Below, one piece after another: positions 24,511 through 37,367 of a DNA stretch of 64,000 nucleotides. A program made the translations under genes and the position numbers. The stretch's first letter is position 1. Each line of letters opens with the position of its first letter. The stretch spans positions 27,342,580 through 27,406,579 of the forward strand of contig CM051510.1 in assembly GCA_028015205.1 (NCBI GenBank), given 5' to 3'. Source of the DNA: Mytilisepta virgata. Its lineage: Eukaryota > Mollusca > Bivalvia > Mytilida > Mytilidae. The notes beneath the pieces were generated by a model. The model saw only the letters and a list, made by a program, of their open reading frames with translations. It ran no database searches and was not told the DNA's origin.

Positions 24511-27111
24511 TTCTCATTGATTATGCAAGTTTCTGTTGTGTTTTTGTTGTACAAATATTCAAAATGGTTAATTCATCAAGCTTTGTGACACATCTAAAGG
24601 TCACAATTAAAGGACTTGTGCATTCTGTTTCAAGTTTGATTGTTGGTTTAACAACAGGTATAACGCTAATTCTTACATAAATCTTGTGTATTCCGTTACA
24701 GGGTTCAGTGAAAAAAAATTTTTTTATATACATTATAGATTCAGTCATACAAATATATACAAAATTACATGTAAGCATTTCTCATTATATAAAATTATAT
24801 TTTTATATCAATGGAATATATAATAATTTGTCAGAAGAACATAAGTTTTCGTACTGTATAAATTAAGTATTGGTATCTGTAAGAATCAAGCAGGCAGTGG
24901 CACATGAGGGATTTTAGATTTGGCTCATTCTCAGTTTTTGAGTGTTATAAGTTATATCATTCACAATTTTGTTATTTTTTGGGCCATTATCCATCTGGTT
25001 GCCATGGTAACAATTAGGTACTTGGTTACGATGTAAATTCTGCTGATTTCAAGGCTAAACTAGTATGATTTCAACACTTTATTCTGATAGTATAATATCT
25101 TTTTAGGCATAAATAATTAGTACATAGTGTTGGATATAGTTTATTGTTTGAAAACTGATATGATTAAGACATTTACGAAAAAAAGCTCTGTTGCCATGGT
25201 AACCAACAAGACATCACTGATTTCACTAATTTCTCCATATCAGAAAAAAATCATTATATTTTGTATTTTTTTTGTACATCCCCCGGTACTATCAGAGTTT
25301 ACCTAAGTTTCTAATGAAAAAGTATCTATTTCTTCTTAATAATCAAGAAAAAGGAATGCGTTTTTTTTTAATTTTTAATTTTTTTAGCCCCTATTTTAAA
25401 AATGTCAATTTTCAATATTTTTTGCTCAATTTTGAGACAATTTCAAATAAAGAACTTGGCCAAAGTAAATTTTTAATGCATTTCCAAGGAAAGAAATGCT
25501 ATTCCCTGTGTCAGGTATTTAAAAAAAAACATTTTAAAAAATTTAGAAACAATGGTTTCTATGGCAACAGTGCTGTTTTTATCCAAAAATACAAATAAAC
25601 AATCTAAGTAAAGTCCATAGTTTTTTTAAAATATTTGAAAAATTCCCACAATTTTACAACTGTGAATAGTGACACTTATTGAAGAAAATGTGCAAATGTA
25701 TCAGTTAGTTCCTGTTGTATATGTTTCCATATTGAACAAGGTTGTCACAGAGTAGCAATGTATATATATATACATTCAGGACCTTATATAATAGCCAATT
25801 TTACAACTTATGAAAATTTCAAGGGAAATAATTCCCTTAGTTTTCAATGATCGAACCTTAATTAAAGGTTGGTCTTAATATTCTTTTTTAAATGCTTGTA
25901 TAGACTCTGTCTGACAACAATTAAAAATTTGACATTAACATATATGCATTTGTCAAATTTAAAGTCATTTGAAGGGCAGTAACTCTTAAAAAAAAAACTG
26001 ACAGACCCAAGTTTCACTTCAAAGTCGATATACAAAAAAATGTAAATCTGACTACAATATTTGTGCTTATATATGAACTAAATCAATTGACAAATTTATA
26101 AAAAGGTAAAATCACTCTCAAGAAATTCAGACACATAAAATGTTACAAGATGACTAACAGACCAATGGTTTGAAGAGAGCAGAAAAAAACGCTCTCTACC
26201 ATTGTAAAGGATGGCAACACACTATGTTTTTCCTAGAATTATAGAACGTAGACTTACATTTGCTTGGATTATTCAAACAAAAAAATCAGCTGATGTTGGG
26301 TTAAATATTTTGATTTAAGCCAATCAAAATAAAACTGTTGACGTTGCTATGGAAGTTGACAAAAAGTTCAGACTGAAGTCTCAATTTTGACTTTTAAAAG
26401 TTTTGTGTCAAGAAATCCAGGCCTGATGCCATACTCAAGTTTCATTTATTTGGTTAGATCATATTGGATCTAAATGACAGTAACAGTCTTACTCTGTACC
26501 ATACATACATGTACATGTATTTGCTATTAGAAAGAAGCCTCCTTGCCTTTTTATTAAAATCATACAAGTTGAAGTTTTTTTGTGAGCATATGAAACACAA
26601 ATACGAGAATAGACTCTATTTTTAACAAACAAGTCAAAACTTCAATTCACCATACAATAAACAATCAATCATGTGCAGTTCAGCAGTACTATTACAAATA
26701 TATTCACCCTTTTTTTTATTTCAAGGGCAACAACTCCTTCATAAATCATCATTAATAACTCAAAAATTTATTGCAGTTCTATTACTTCATGTACTTGTTG
26801 GACCATCTTTATGTATATAATGCCAATATATGAAATTTATAGTTTTTGAAAATTTGAGTCAATGTCAAGAGAGTATTAAACAATCACACGAATACAGCCC
26901 TGTTCTTCAATACACAAACAGATTGACCAAATTGTATAAAAAAAATTTGTCTACTACAAGTATTATTCTAATTAAATCTAATAAAGTTGAGTAAGGAGAG
27001 AATTTATGCACTTTTTAATCCGTGATTATTTGATGAAAGGAATTAAAAGTTTTATGTTAAAAATCAAAATCATCAGATTACAAGTATACAATGTAAAGTC
27101 TTTCATGACTG

Positions 27112-27268
27112 TTAATCATAAAAATCCAACGTTTCCAGTTCTTGGTTTATATCCTGTGCATCTAAAGTTGTCATAATGGCCCTTAAATCGTCGTCATCAT
27201 CTGCCACTAAAGCATCCAGTGTAAAGCCATCATCTTTCTTAGAAGACGAACATGATGTATGTGCCAGT
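27112..27268 (-). CDS. Exon d, acidic C-terminus
   Basis: After a T10-AG acceptor, the frame starting CTG GCA is open for 51 codons with an ADDDDDLRAIM run, ending TAA at 27114-27112. Joining from exon c in phase 1 selects a different frame that stops after about 19 residues. Either the acceptor is elsewhere or the gene is damaged. Confidence 0.35.
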
Positions 27269-30200
27269 CTAAAAAAAAAAGGCTGTAATTTGGGTCACTT
27301 GCAGCCAATCAGATCTGTCAAATCGTCTATTTCCATCTTCAGTGACAGCAGATCACATACCGTGCACAACGTCAATGGCTTCAACTTTACGCCCAGTTAA
27401 CTGACCCTGATTAAACTTTTCAGTTAAATAATCCCTAAAGTTTGAACTTGTTCTATAATGGTATGGCTGGTCAACTTCCTGAAGAAAAAAAAAACATGGT
27501 TATAAGTTTAAAACATTCAGCACTTTGTTTAGTGAAAAACTACACGACCCACAGTACCTCCACCTTTTCATGATACTATGGTTAAATGATTTGTACATTT
27601 AAATATACCTATCATACATGTATACACCTTATCGCTATTTGTCCGCCATTACTGGATATCACACAGGTTCCCGTAAAATTTTGACGTCATAATACAAAAT
27701 ATCTGACGCCACAATGGAAAAGTGATTGTTGTATGCGTCAAAAGTTCAAGCGGCCGGATCAGCCGGGATTAGCGATAAGGTGTATTGAAATATGAAACAT
27801 AAGGCCTCACCATATCAATATCTTGTTCGTGGACCCCCCTTGTTGTACCAAGCCTTCATTCAACTAGATGTGTCGATATGACACGAATGTCCCTGCCGGC
27901 CATTTCTCAAATTCCAAACCCTTGGATTTTAGAAAAAAAGCGGAGCAGAACAAAACATAAACTTGATCTATAGCCTATAATAGGTCATCATTGTAGACTC
28001 GCATACCAAAAATAGGCTGAATATTTCAAGCAGTTTTAAAAAAAAAAAAACCTCTGGAAACTTGTTTATTGCAGAATGCAGACGATTTTGCAGACAAGGG
28101 TTAAACTATATATACATGTATGTCCCATCCATTTTGTGGCAGGGACATAAACACATTATTTTGCAACCCATAACCAGATCAGATTCTCTTCTTTTGCAAA
28201 TTTAGTATACTCACATGCGTATCTTCAGTACACGAAAAAAATAATTCTTCAGTCGTTTTGGAATCTTCCTGATCATTCTCTACTTCTACTGCATGACTTT
28301 CACCTCTATACTGTTCAAGACATTTCTGGCATATTCCTGAAAATTTTGCATAAATGTAGGATGGCCTGAACAGTATTATTTAATATGAGACAATGACAGT
28401 AAGACATCAATACATCATCATACACACAAATGTACATGAATGGTCTTTAGGTCTTAAAATAAAAAAAAATGTCAAGAGGAAAACCATAATTAAGACCAAC
28501 TATTTTGTAGATTTAATACATGTGTATGATAAATGACAGTTTTGAAGATGGAACAAGTATAAACTGTGAAGGTATACCCCCACTGCCAATTTTTTAGGTG
28601 GTAAAGGGATATTTTCCTGCAACGTTTTCTTTTTTTCCTGTTTGGATCAATGTGTGTGCTTCGTGTTTCCCCTTTTTTATTTCCTGTGTTTTGTGCCAGT
28701 AAGCTTAGTTTTTTCTGCTTATCCCACATTTGAATGAAAAGAAAACTGGAATTAATCAAAAATCAGCCCAGAAGCTAAAAGGTGAATTTAGGGTCTTTAC
28801 CTCTATTAACAATGCCTGCATGATCTTTAAGAATGTCAAGAATGGCTAAATAATAACTTCAAGTACTTATTCTTTTAACCAGTATGAACTTCTTTCCTGT
28901 GCTTCGTGTTTCCTGGTTTTTATTTTACATGCAATTTGACGGTCAAAGAGGAAAGGACGTATGACAAAAAAATACAGATATTTACATTATACAAACAGAA
29001 AAGATAGAGAATTTATTTTATTTAACATGTTTAATATAAAAGCAATATTTATTTTTATAGCTTATTTAAGCTTTGCAATTGCTTTACTGAGGTGATTCTC
29101 ACAATTTATTATAACTATTAAGGAGAAACAAGCTATTCAGGATGAGACGTTTTTAATTTCAACATTTAAAATAAGTTCTAGTCGGACATAATTCCGAAAA
29201 GAGAACGTTGACGGATATCCATCCCGATATGTTGATTTATCAAGACTCGAATACTTGGTACAAGGCAGAGTAACCCGTTTTGAAAGGATTGATTTAAGAA
29301 GTTAAAGTAAAGGAAAAGGCAACTAAAGAACAAATTAACTTTATGACGTTTTGATTAACGTATATTTTCCCCATCCCATGAACAAACCTCATTTTATTAG
29401 TAGAGATAATGTGTCACGTACACGCTACCCAAACCCATGACATTATTGTCATTTTTGCTTTCCATAGTTTGTATAATATTAAAGCTGAATAGGCATAGTC
29501 TCCCTATGACACAATCAATTTTTTGAGAGGGGAAAGTTCCTCCACAGCATGCCTTAATTTTATAACTGAAGAGTTCAAAGTTTGTTTTTTTCGGCGAAAG
29601 GACCAAGATTCTTTTTCACAAGTGCCTTGAAGTGCGGCGAGTTGGCAGACCAGGGATCGCGCTGTCGGTCGCTAATGTCGCGATTTTTTTTCTCAACTGG
29701 CCCCTGAAAACGGCTGCTGGCCACTTTTTTGGCGCCTACATTTCCCGGTGTAAAATTATCATCATTTACTGTTTACGTACCAAAGATCGATATGTTGGAT
29801 AATTAATTCAGAGGGATTTTTACCCTTTTTCATAAATGGAGCAAATTATCCAACCTATTTTCAATAGGATTTTACCCTTTTTCATAAATGGGGCGAGTTG
29901 GTAAACAAAAGTGGGGCGGTTCGTCAGTGGGGTGATTTGGCATGGATTCGAAGGGGGCCGGGACATAATATTCTGTTATAATTTACAGCAAAAGGAGACA
30001 ACTGGATAAGTTGAAATCACTTGAGGGAAAATTTTATATGTGTTAGTTGCAATTGTAAAGATTTTATTTACCTGGTCCAACTTGTACAAGTGTACCAGTT
30101 TCCCTCAAGATGTCTCTGGATATTTCCAACGAAATGCCTCTGTGCGGTTTACGTTTTCCTGTATGGTGCGGGTGCGAGCATTTTGTGGCTTTCTGTCTCT

Positions 30201-30474
30201 TCCAAAACAACCCAAGCGAGTACCGATGGAATGGGCATGCTGTCATCTGCTCTAAATATGTTTCGGAAAATATTCCCACACAGCTGGCAATCAGACGACC
30301 AGCGGTTATGGTTCCTTCGTAACGACTTCTGTACCCGGAATTCAGTCCATTCGTTTTCAAATGCGAGGAAATGTCTTTGGTGCAATCCGATAATAGTTCT
30401 ACTTCAGTTTCCTTTGGGTATTTATCATATAATCTACACGATGTTCTTGCAAAAGCGGCGACAGAACATTTCAA
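27112..30474 (-). CDS. Uncharacterised Cys/His-domain gene, possibly decayed
   Basis: Spliced model on the minus strand: exon a up to 30474 down to 30072, exon b 28336-28215, exon c 27478-27361, exon d 27268-27112. Exons a and b join in phase 1 to give LVQVGPG-ICQKC, and b to c joins in phase 0. Putative metal ligands are CPFH and CSHPHH in exon a and CQKC in exon b, with KPHRGISLEISRDIL between them. I have seen similar 'CPxHR...RGISxxMS...GICxKC' patterns in uncharacterised invertebrate proteins but cannot name the family. No ATG start fits, since an upstream in-frame stop precedes a TTG. The c-to-d junction does not keep the frame that is open in exon d. It may be truncated or a pseudogene. 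Confidence 0.5.
27361..27478 (-). CDS. Exon c of the Cys/His-domain gene
   Basis: 118 bp, acceptor after a T-rich tract ending TTCAG, donor G|GTATGT. It encodes EVDQPYHYRTSSNF and GQLTGRKVEAIDVVH, and follows exon b in phase 0. Confidence 0.5.
28215..28336 (-). CDS. Exon b of the Cys/His-domain gene
   Basis: 122 bp with acceptor TTTTCAG and donor GTGAGT. It encodes ICQKCLEQYRGE and an acidic stretch, and joins exon a in phase. Confidence 0.6.
30072..30474 (-). CDS. Exon a of the Cys/His-domain gene
   Basis: Open for about 134 codons and ends at donor G|GTAAAT. It carries CPFHRYSLGLFW and the KCSHPHH cluster. The 5' limit is uncertain. Confidence 0.5.
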
Positions 30475-31307
30475 CCCATCTCAAAAGTCCGCCATTTCTG
30501 TTGGTGTGACCACAGCGCCGACCGGCGGAGGTAAACAATTGGTGAAAGAGAGATAACTATTTTGCGGCAGATTTTGATTTTTGTCGTTTTTGAAATGCCT
30601 TTTGTGTACTTATGATGAAAAAAAAACACAGTCAATTGTTTCACAAATTAAAATGATCATATTTCTTAGTATTTTGAGCCAAAAAATATTCCAGAAGGAC
30701 ATGGCGGATAAACAAAATAACCAACCTGGTAGAACATTGAAATCAATTGAAAATGAAGCAAACTACTCCTATTTTGAAATCAATATTTTATTAATTTATA
30801 GTTAAGAAAACATAGAGAAATAAATGTATTCGTAAAAAGGGATGAAAACTGGTTTATTACAGTGAATATTGACCAATTTAAAAATGTATCATGTGCCACC
30901 CTCTATGTTGGTCCTGCATGATAATTACAGACACCAGTACTTAAATATTCAAACTTCAACATGTATAAAACATTCATGCTTCATTTATGGGAAATATATA
31001 TTTTTTTATATCAGTAAATAAATTCTACATATCAAAAGTAAAAGTTCTCAAATTCTACAAGTTACAAATCACCATTTTCTTTTAAATTTTTTCTTTATTT
31101 TATTATTTTTACAAGGTTATCTAGTTTAAGAAAAAAAACATATCTACAATGTCTTGTTTAGTCTGGATAAAAAAAAATATTTCCGATAGGCTATCAAGTG
31201 TTTGACTGGAAAAAAAACCCGATGTTTTGCTGATATAAAATTGATGGACGTAAATGACAAAGGTTATTCCGTATTTGATATAACGTAATGAGAAAAGATT
31301 GAAAGTT

Positions 31308-31380
31308 ATAAGCTGTTTCCATTTTTATTAGATCGATAATTATATATAGACTATATACCTGGAGGGTAATCTCATATTTT
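31308..31380 (+). promoter_or_regulatory. Orphan conserved pre-exon block in copy C
   Basis: Matches the blocks at 12694 and 45401, but the leader exon that should start about 30 bases downstream is missing; sequence jumps to the equivalent of B position 45692. Confidence 0.4.
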
Positions 31381-32621
31381 AACAGAAGCTGGTGAAGCTG
31401 CTGAAAGCACTGTTTTCTTATTCTGTTTAGTTTACCATATGTTTTTTTTATTCTCTTAGTTAATCATGTATTCTTTTGATATTTGTCTGTGATGTTGCAT
31501 TCTTATGAGGTTGTCTTGCCTTTTGGAATTCGATCTTACAGAGGTCTCCCTCTCTTTAACACAGGACAAGCAAAAATCTTCCAAGTTTGTCTAAAACCAT
31601 GGAAAACAGTTCTACATGTTAGATAAATCTAAGTACTTGTGAAAAGGTTCCTAAAGTAACGACAAATAATGCATAAGGCAAACAGTTAGGAAATAGTTAA
31701 TTTGTAGTTTTTATACCTTGATTTTTTTTTCCATTATTTTCTATAGAAGGCATATGTCGCTGGCGACCGTCCTTTACAATATATGAAAGACGTAGGACTG
31801 TACTCCAGAATATAGACTATTTTTATATGTTCTTAAGTATATTCATTGGTTATTATCTTAAACTTTGTTATTGTTACTTGGCGTGTTTTTATATAAGATG
31901 ATATCGCTTACTGAATATTTTATATATGTTGACATTGTTTGATAAATAGTGTATCTGTGATATTATTTCTAAATGAAAGTTTGACTGTGCTATCAGTTTT
32001 ACTGTTTACTCTACCTTCAATATTGTATTTGTAAATATTATATTGATTTTAGGTATTGTTTGATATTTTAATCAGTTCGAGTCTAATTAATTCTCGCCGT
32101 GATATTGGTTGCTATATCGCCAGCACGGCGTTAAACAAAAAATCAATCAATCTATAGATTCACTTTATATCGTTAACACACGTTTGATGCAGCTAAAAAT
32201 TTTTGAACTGTGATTATATTATACCAGGTTAAATAGTCATGATACTACGATTTAGCCTTCAAAACCGATGACGGTCTAAAGTTGGCATTTTGTTAACTTG
32301 ATAGTTGCCATTTCATATTTAAAGATCCAAAAAACTTTTTGAAGTATAATAGCGATCTGTATGGTCTATTGAAAATTTATCCAGACCCGCAAATCTTCTA
32401 AACATACATGATGCAGCTACCATCATAACCTTCTTAAAGGACTACACAATTGTTGCAAGATATATTTGCTGCATGAACATATGCATGTATGATGCATCCG
32501 TATATCGCGAGAGTATTTGCTATTTGGTTTTATGAAAAATCAAGACCAGCAAGACAATGTAAATCATTTAATTATGAATATTAACAAATGCCAAGCTCAA
32601 ATTATTCATCTATTTTTTCAG

Positions 32622-32793
32622 AAAGCGTTGCTTATCCAGAAGGGAATATATTTACTTTTCAAAACCAGCAACCACTGATGTTCGTGAGTGCATCTGCCCA
32701 GACGGACAGTCTCCGAAAGTAGTTAATACAGACTTTTCACTTGCGTATATACCTGACCAGGTCGAGGAAAGAATACCATATGTAAAGCCTATC
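32622..32793 (+). pseudogene. Broken exon 2 of copy C
   Basis: Clear homologue of the 174-bp exon 2 (acceptor TTTTCAG is intact) but 172 bp long. One base is missing in the GNNxYF segment and another in the CIPGPG segment. The LAC cysteine codon is TAT, and the donor has become GTGATT. The combination rules out a normal product. Confidence 0.8.
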
Positions 32794-32993
32794 GTGATTA
32801 TTTCCAAACATTCCGTACTAGTTAAGGGTACCACAAAATTTCGTCCATTGCATACATTACACTGTACAGCGTCATTGGAAGAGCTTTTTTTCTCAGTACC
32901 ATGGCAGTAAAAATGTATCATACAATGTACGCGAGCTTTTAAAGGTACAATGCTTGGATAATTGAATAATTGCACATATATTTCCATAAGACC

Positions 32994-34234
32994 AATTCAC
33001 GATTTTCTACCCGTAAATATTTTAAAAAAATTAAGAAAAAAATTATTACTCATAAAATATGTATCTATTACAGCTAAGGTCTTAGGATTTTGATGCTAAT
33101 GGTGAAATATTCATGTAGTACCGTTGAAGTTAATGGTATAAAATGTAAGATTTTCGGTATTAATTGCCTCGTGCATAGCTCTGCCCTTAGATGGGTTTTG
33201 CTTTTGATCTTGATTCGTTCATCAAAGATTTTATGTCTCGAATACGATACCAGCGGGACATATAGTGTTTCTGTCTGTGTGTCCGTTCGTTCGTCCGTCC
33301 GTACGTGTGTACGTCTGATCTTAGGTTAAACATGTTAAAGTAGTTTAATTGGAAATGAATGTCATATCCACATGATAATTTAGGTCAAAGGGGTGGTGTG
33401 ACACGATTTGGATTGACAACTAGCGTTTGGGATCAAACGATCGTGTATACACGAAGCTGAAACGAACCGAAGCGCGTGCACACACAATTATCGTGTTGAC
33501 ACGATACAATCGTGTGGACACGAACGTTTAGTGTTAGTTCGTTTTCATATCGAATTCGTAAAATAATCAATTTGTTCATTTTTTCTTAAAATACTGTGTT
33601 ATTTAGTACCTATAAATATCAAAAATAAAATTACTACTTAATTATTTTATAAACAGAATCTGGTATTCTTAATAACAAATATTTAACCATATTATACAGA
33701 TGCTGAAAATGTGTAATTTAATGATTATACAAAGGTGTCAGTCGTTTATTAGTTTATCAGTTTTCACAACCTTACCATTTAATAAGTGAACCATGGTGAT
33801 TTGTTTGAAGAAGCAGTACACAATTTGGAAGTATTAATCCTGTTACAACTATAAAGGGTCATCTATTACATCGACGTCGACTTATTTCAAAATTTTTTAA
33901 CAATTCTAAAAATTAAAAAAATAAATAAATAAACTATGAGGCCTATAATGAATTTAATTCTTCATAAATTCATATATAAAAATCCATAACATTTAGCAAG
34001 GAATTTCACTCTGATGGTGATGAAAGGAAAAGATAACGGATATGTGACAATGAAACAAAATTCTATGAGCTTGACATGGCACAATCGCGTAACTGCCCCA
34101 TACTCCCATCCATTCGAAAAGATATGCCGTCTTTAAACGGTATATATGCAGAGATTGAAAAGTCCAAGTTGTTTTTTCACGACAGTTGACGGTAGGTCTG
34201 AACACCGCATAGTACACTTATCATTCTGAAAATC
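32994..34234. other. Copy C intron-2-like DNA and unique sequence
   Basis: To about 33390 it parallels 39590-39975 in copy D and 48720-49080 in gene B, including a GTCC/GTCT-rich microsatellite (33270-33320). Beyond that it is unique and contains three TCGTGT-NN-ACACGA palindromes (33441-33523). No gene was seen. Confidence 0.6.
33441..33523. repeat. Triplet of TCGTGT-NN-ACACGA palindromes
   Basis: Fourteen-base dyads at 33441-33454, 33491-33504 and 33510-33523 with central TA, TG and GG. They occur only in copy C; copy D lacks them at the equivalent point. Confidence 0.7.
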
Positions 34235-34555
34235 ACTTAGCCCGTATAGAAAGTGATGTTGGACCTGTTCCCACTGTCGTAATATTTCATGTGCATCCGC
34301 CGATTTATGACTTCCACTGGATTGACATTGTTGAACTTCACGGCGGTGCCATATACAGAGGAGCAGGAACTGCTTACCCTTCTGGAGCACCTGGGTTCAC
34401 TCCTTGTTTTTATAGGAGTTCGTGTTGTTCATTGTTTTTTTAGTTTTCTGTGTTTATTTTTTGTGCCAGTGGGTGTTCATTTGTCTTCTCGGGTTTATCT
34501 GTCCAATGGATTCCGACTTTTTTATTGCTCCTTAGGTATATTTGTCCTTTTCATG
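34235..34555 (+). repeat. Dispersed repeat R1
   Basis: Third copy of R1. A 133-codon open frame across it is not conserved in other copies. Confidence 0.8.
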
Positions 34556-34559
34556 ATTT

Positions 34560-36250
34560 GTTTTCACATTTTTATAATTAATAAAGCACAAAAAACATTA
34601 TGTTACCTTTCGGTATATGAATGTTTAGACATAACGAAGAAATCTCACTTTTTCTTGTCACGAATTCCGCCTAAGTATCACCTGGATTAATTACCAAATG
34701 AAGCAGAACGAATTAACAATTATTACCTTGATATTTCCAATTAATTTCTTTAAATTATTGCTGAAGATGTTGGTTACTGATTTACACGTATGGCCCTTTA
34801 CGACAAAAGCAGTGGAAAGATTCTTTTTAAGTTTGATTAATTAAAAACAAAATGTTCCAACACCCCAAAAATTTACCAGACCGTTAATTCTGTTTCGTAT
34901 ATATTAAGTTGCTATAATACTATCATTTATGAAGCTGTGGTGTACTTAGGGTTCAGATAAACTTATTATTCCAAACTTTGAGATACCTCTAGAAAGACAT
35001 AAGTGAGGTAATTACTTAAGTTATGTATTCATTATATATACATGATTGTATGTAAAATTGCAAAATAAGACTATTTCTTTCGACAATTTTTTGTTCAGAA
35101 AAAAAAAAAAAACGATAAAACAAGAATGTTCAATGACATGTTTCGGAAATGCGATTATTCATAACATATTATTAAAAATAGCAAAGTATTTCGTTACACA
35201 CAAGTACACAATTTTAGAAAAAATTCCCTTACTACTTTTTTTGAACTGGTGACTGAGTTCGAACCTATGTTACTCCAGGACACATGTACATAGAGGCAAA
35301 CCTGTCAGTTTTTGTTGTCCACAACTGTTACTCCAAACCACACGTATGAAATAAAATAGAATTCCGGTAAAATGTTGATTATAACCACCAACAGACATTG
35401 TCATAGAAACACATGACTTATGATTGTAAATTTCGTTCATTCAGGTTATACATTACTGAATGTGAAATGTTAATATGAGTATTAAGTAAAGCTGACAAGT
35501 AATGTGTCTAGCGGCGCGTGAGCTTTACACCTTATATGAGATTCGTTTCTGTTTTTGACGAATTGTACAAATAATTTCCACGACAAATAAAGAATCTACA
35601 ACCCGAAATGCTTTTTAGTGATTGTATTTTATTGATCACAATGATTCTGAGAAATTTGTGCTCTGTTATACTATTTACGAAATCCCGAGATACATGTTGA
35701 AGTAAGCACTTTTCGAAAGAACTGTTTCATTCAATATTAGCTTTAATCGGATTAGGAGGCTTATCATAATGGACACTTTCCTTTTATCCATTTTGTTTGA
35801 AATATAAAACCAAGAAGCAGTTTATCACACAAAATCGTTTTCCTAGGCAATGCAACATGTGAAAGTTACATGTATTTGTTTTTGTGCCGACTTGTACTAA
35901 CACTTTGCTGTTTTCAAACGTTCGGGTACCGAAATCGCCTCGCAGGAAGAATGTTTGTTTTTTGACTACTGGACAAACAACAACAACAAAGAATTTGTTG
36001 GTGATTATTATACGTAGACTATCTGAAAGTTTTGTTTAGATATACATTCGGAATCTGAAAACTTTCAACCGACGGCATTAACGTGAGCAACAACTCAAAA
36101 AACTTAGAGGGTACTGAAATAACCCAAATCGAAATATAAACTTTCTACGGTATTCTTTTGTCGAAATTTGTGATCAAAACACCTTTATACAGACGGTTCA
36201 CTGTACATCGCAGCAAACCAATGCAAACGATTTGCACATATAAATACACG
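34560..36250. other. Copy D upstream DNA
   Basis: No gene was seen. A block at 35220-35275 matches arm positions 5460-5515 ('gaactggtgactgagttc'), and 35275-35340 matches the A and C upstream text ('caaacctgtcagttt'). This supports a shared ancestral repeat unit of the gene array. Confidence 0.55.
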
Positions 36251-36453
36251 CGAATTTCCTTTGCAAAATATATACAATCCCCACCTTTAAGAATAAGGTT
36301 CAATATTTAAGTTGTCAGATAAAAGAGAAACAGATACGTGTTCTTTCGGTTCAAGGTTTAAACATTTATGTCTAAAGTTCGGATCACCGGTCATTCATTC
36401 CGATAATTTATTCAAATTACAGTTCAAATTTTGCTTTCTTTTGAAATCATACG

Positions 36454-36684
36454 TTGAAATATTTGGTCTTGACTAGAGAAATCCCATACAAGACACACAA
36501 TTCTCATCGCACTATTCTAACACGTGATGATCTGGATGACCCAAGTAACCTTCACATGTTATACAAACATGACCTGGAAGTTATGCACACACATAATTCT
36601 GACGATAAACAATTTTATTGTGCGAAAACACAGTGTAACGCCTGTCTTCATTTGAATGACATTTGTACCTGTTGCAATCCATAG
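36454..36684 (+). CDS. Small Cys-rich ORF, copy D
   Basis: 76 codons ending LNDICTCCNP with CNAC upstream. A related, indel-altered ORF lies in copy C at 22568. No splice signals or start context decide the case. Confidence 0.2.
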   Translation: MKYLVLTREIPYKTHNSHRTILTRDDLDDPSNLHMLYKHDLEVMHTHNSDDKQFYCAKTQCNACLHLNDICTCCNP

Positions 36685-37322
36685 CTCCTTTAAACGTCCA
36701 GTTATATGACATTAATTATCAGGAGTTTTTGTATTTGAACCAAGATTTGCTTTTACCAGAAAATAAAGCCGTATAGAAACAAGTGATTTTCTAAGTTATT
36801 TTTACGGACTTTTATAATTCTGAAGCTTCATCACTTTCCGGAATTTATATTTGTTTAACTGTAAGTATGTGATAAAGCAATCGTAGTATGTCACACTTTA
36901 TCATCTGCCGATCCTATTTGTTGTCATACTGATATATAAACAAACGGTTGATAAAGACAATGATATGAAAAATGCAATCCTAAAACCTATATTTATTAAT
37001 TAATTTTCGGACTTTCCATTTGTTGGTTGTAAGTATCTTATATTATATGAGCCCTCGAGCCTATCGGATCTCGGTCTGATATACAAAAAATGAATGAACA
37101 TAAGTCTGATAAAGGATGCGATATTAAAATTGACAAGCTAAAATATATACTTATTAAAGCTTGAACAAATTTGTTATTTCCTAATAATCAAACAAGAAAA
37201 AAAGGTATTTTTCATAAATCATGTAAATAACAGGTTGTAAATTACGCTTAATCAATAACTACTTGTAGAAGTGAATATAATTGTACACGTGAATCTTGTT
37301 TTAACTGAGACGTGCTTCAAAA

Positions 37323-37367
37323 ATGGAAGTTTTTCTTTTGTGTATAGTGCTACTGATAATACAATCG
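37323..37367 (+). CDS. Leader exon of copy D
   Basis: Encodes MEVFLLCIVLLIIQS, followed by donor GTAGAT in phase 0. It differs from copy C by one residue (Leu for His). Confidence 0.45.

Larger units (their letters stand above)
24867..30945. other. 6.1-kb segment present only in copy C
   Basis: Left of 24867 (ending 'gtataaattaa') and right of about 30945 ('cattcat...catttatgg') copy C matches the gene B upstream region at 44690-44790, where the two flanks are adjacent. Copy D lacks this segment as part of a larger deletion. It holds a minus-strand multi-exon gene (27112-30474). I see no gene from 24900 to 27100; that stretch is AT-rich and could be its 3' UTR. No terminal repeats or target duplication were found. 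Confidence 0.6.
21990..33400 (+). pseudogene. Array copy C: truncated relative of genes A/B
   Basis: Upstream text at 21990-22240 matches the gene A 5' region (compare 13560-13720, phrase 'gcaaacctgtcagtttct'). It has a leader exon at 23719-23763 and a broken exon 2 at 32622-32793. The conserved pre-exon block (31308-31380) is present, but the B-type leader exon that should follow is deleted. No exons 3-5 were found before copy D begins. About 6.1 kb of extra DNA (24867-30945) separates the parts. The copy is judged non-functional. Confidence 0.65.

Noticed and set aside
30021..30509. 162-codon plus-strand ORF and two overlapping plus-strand ORFs
   Set aside because: Antisense to exon a of the Cys/His gene, whose minus-strand reading has a splice-consistent continuation.
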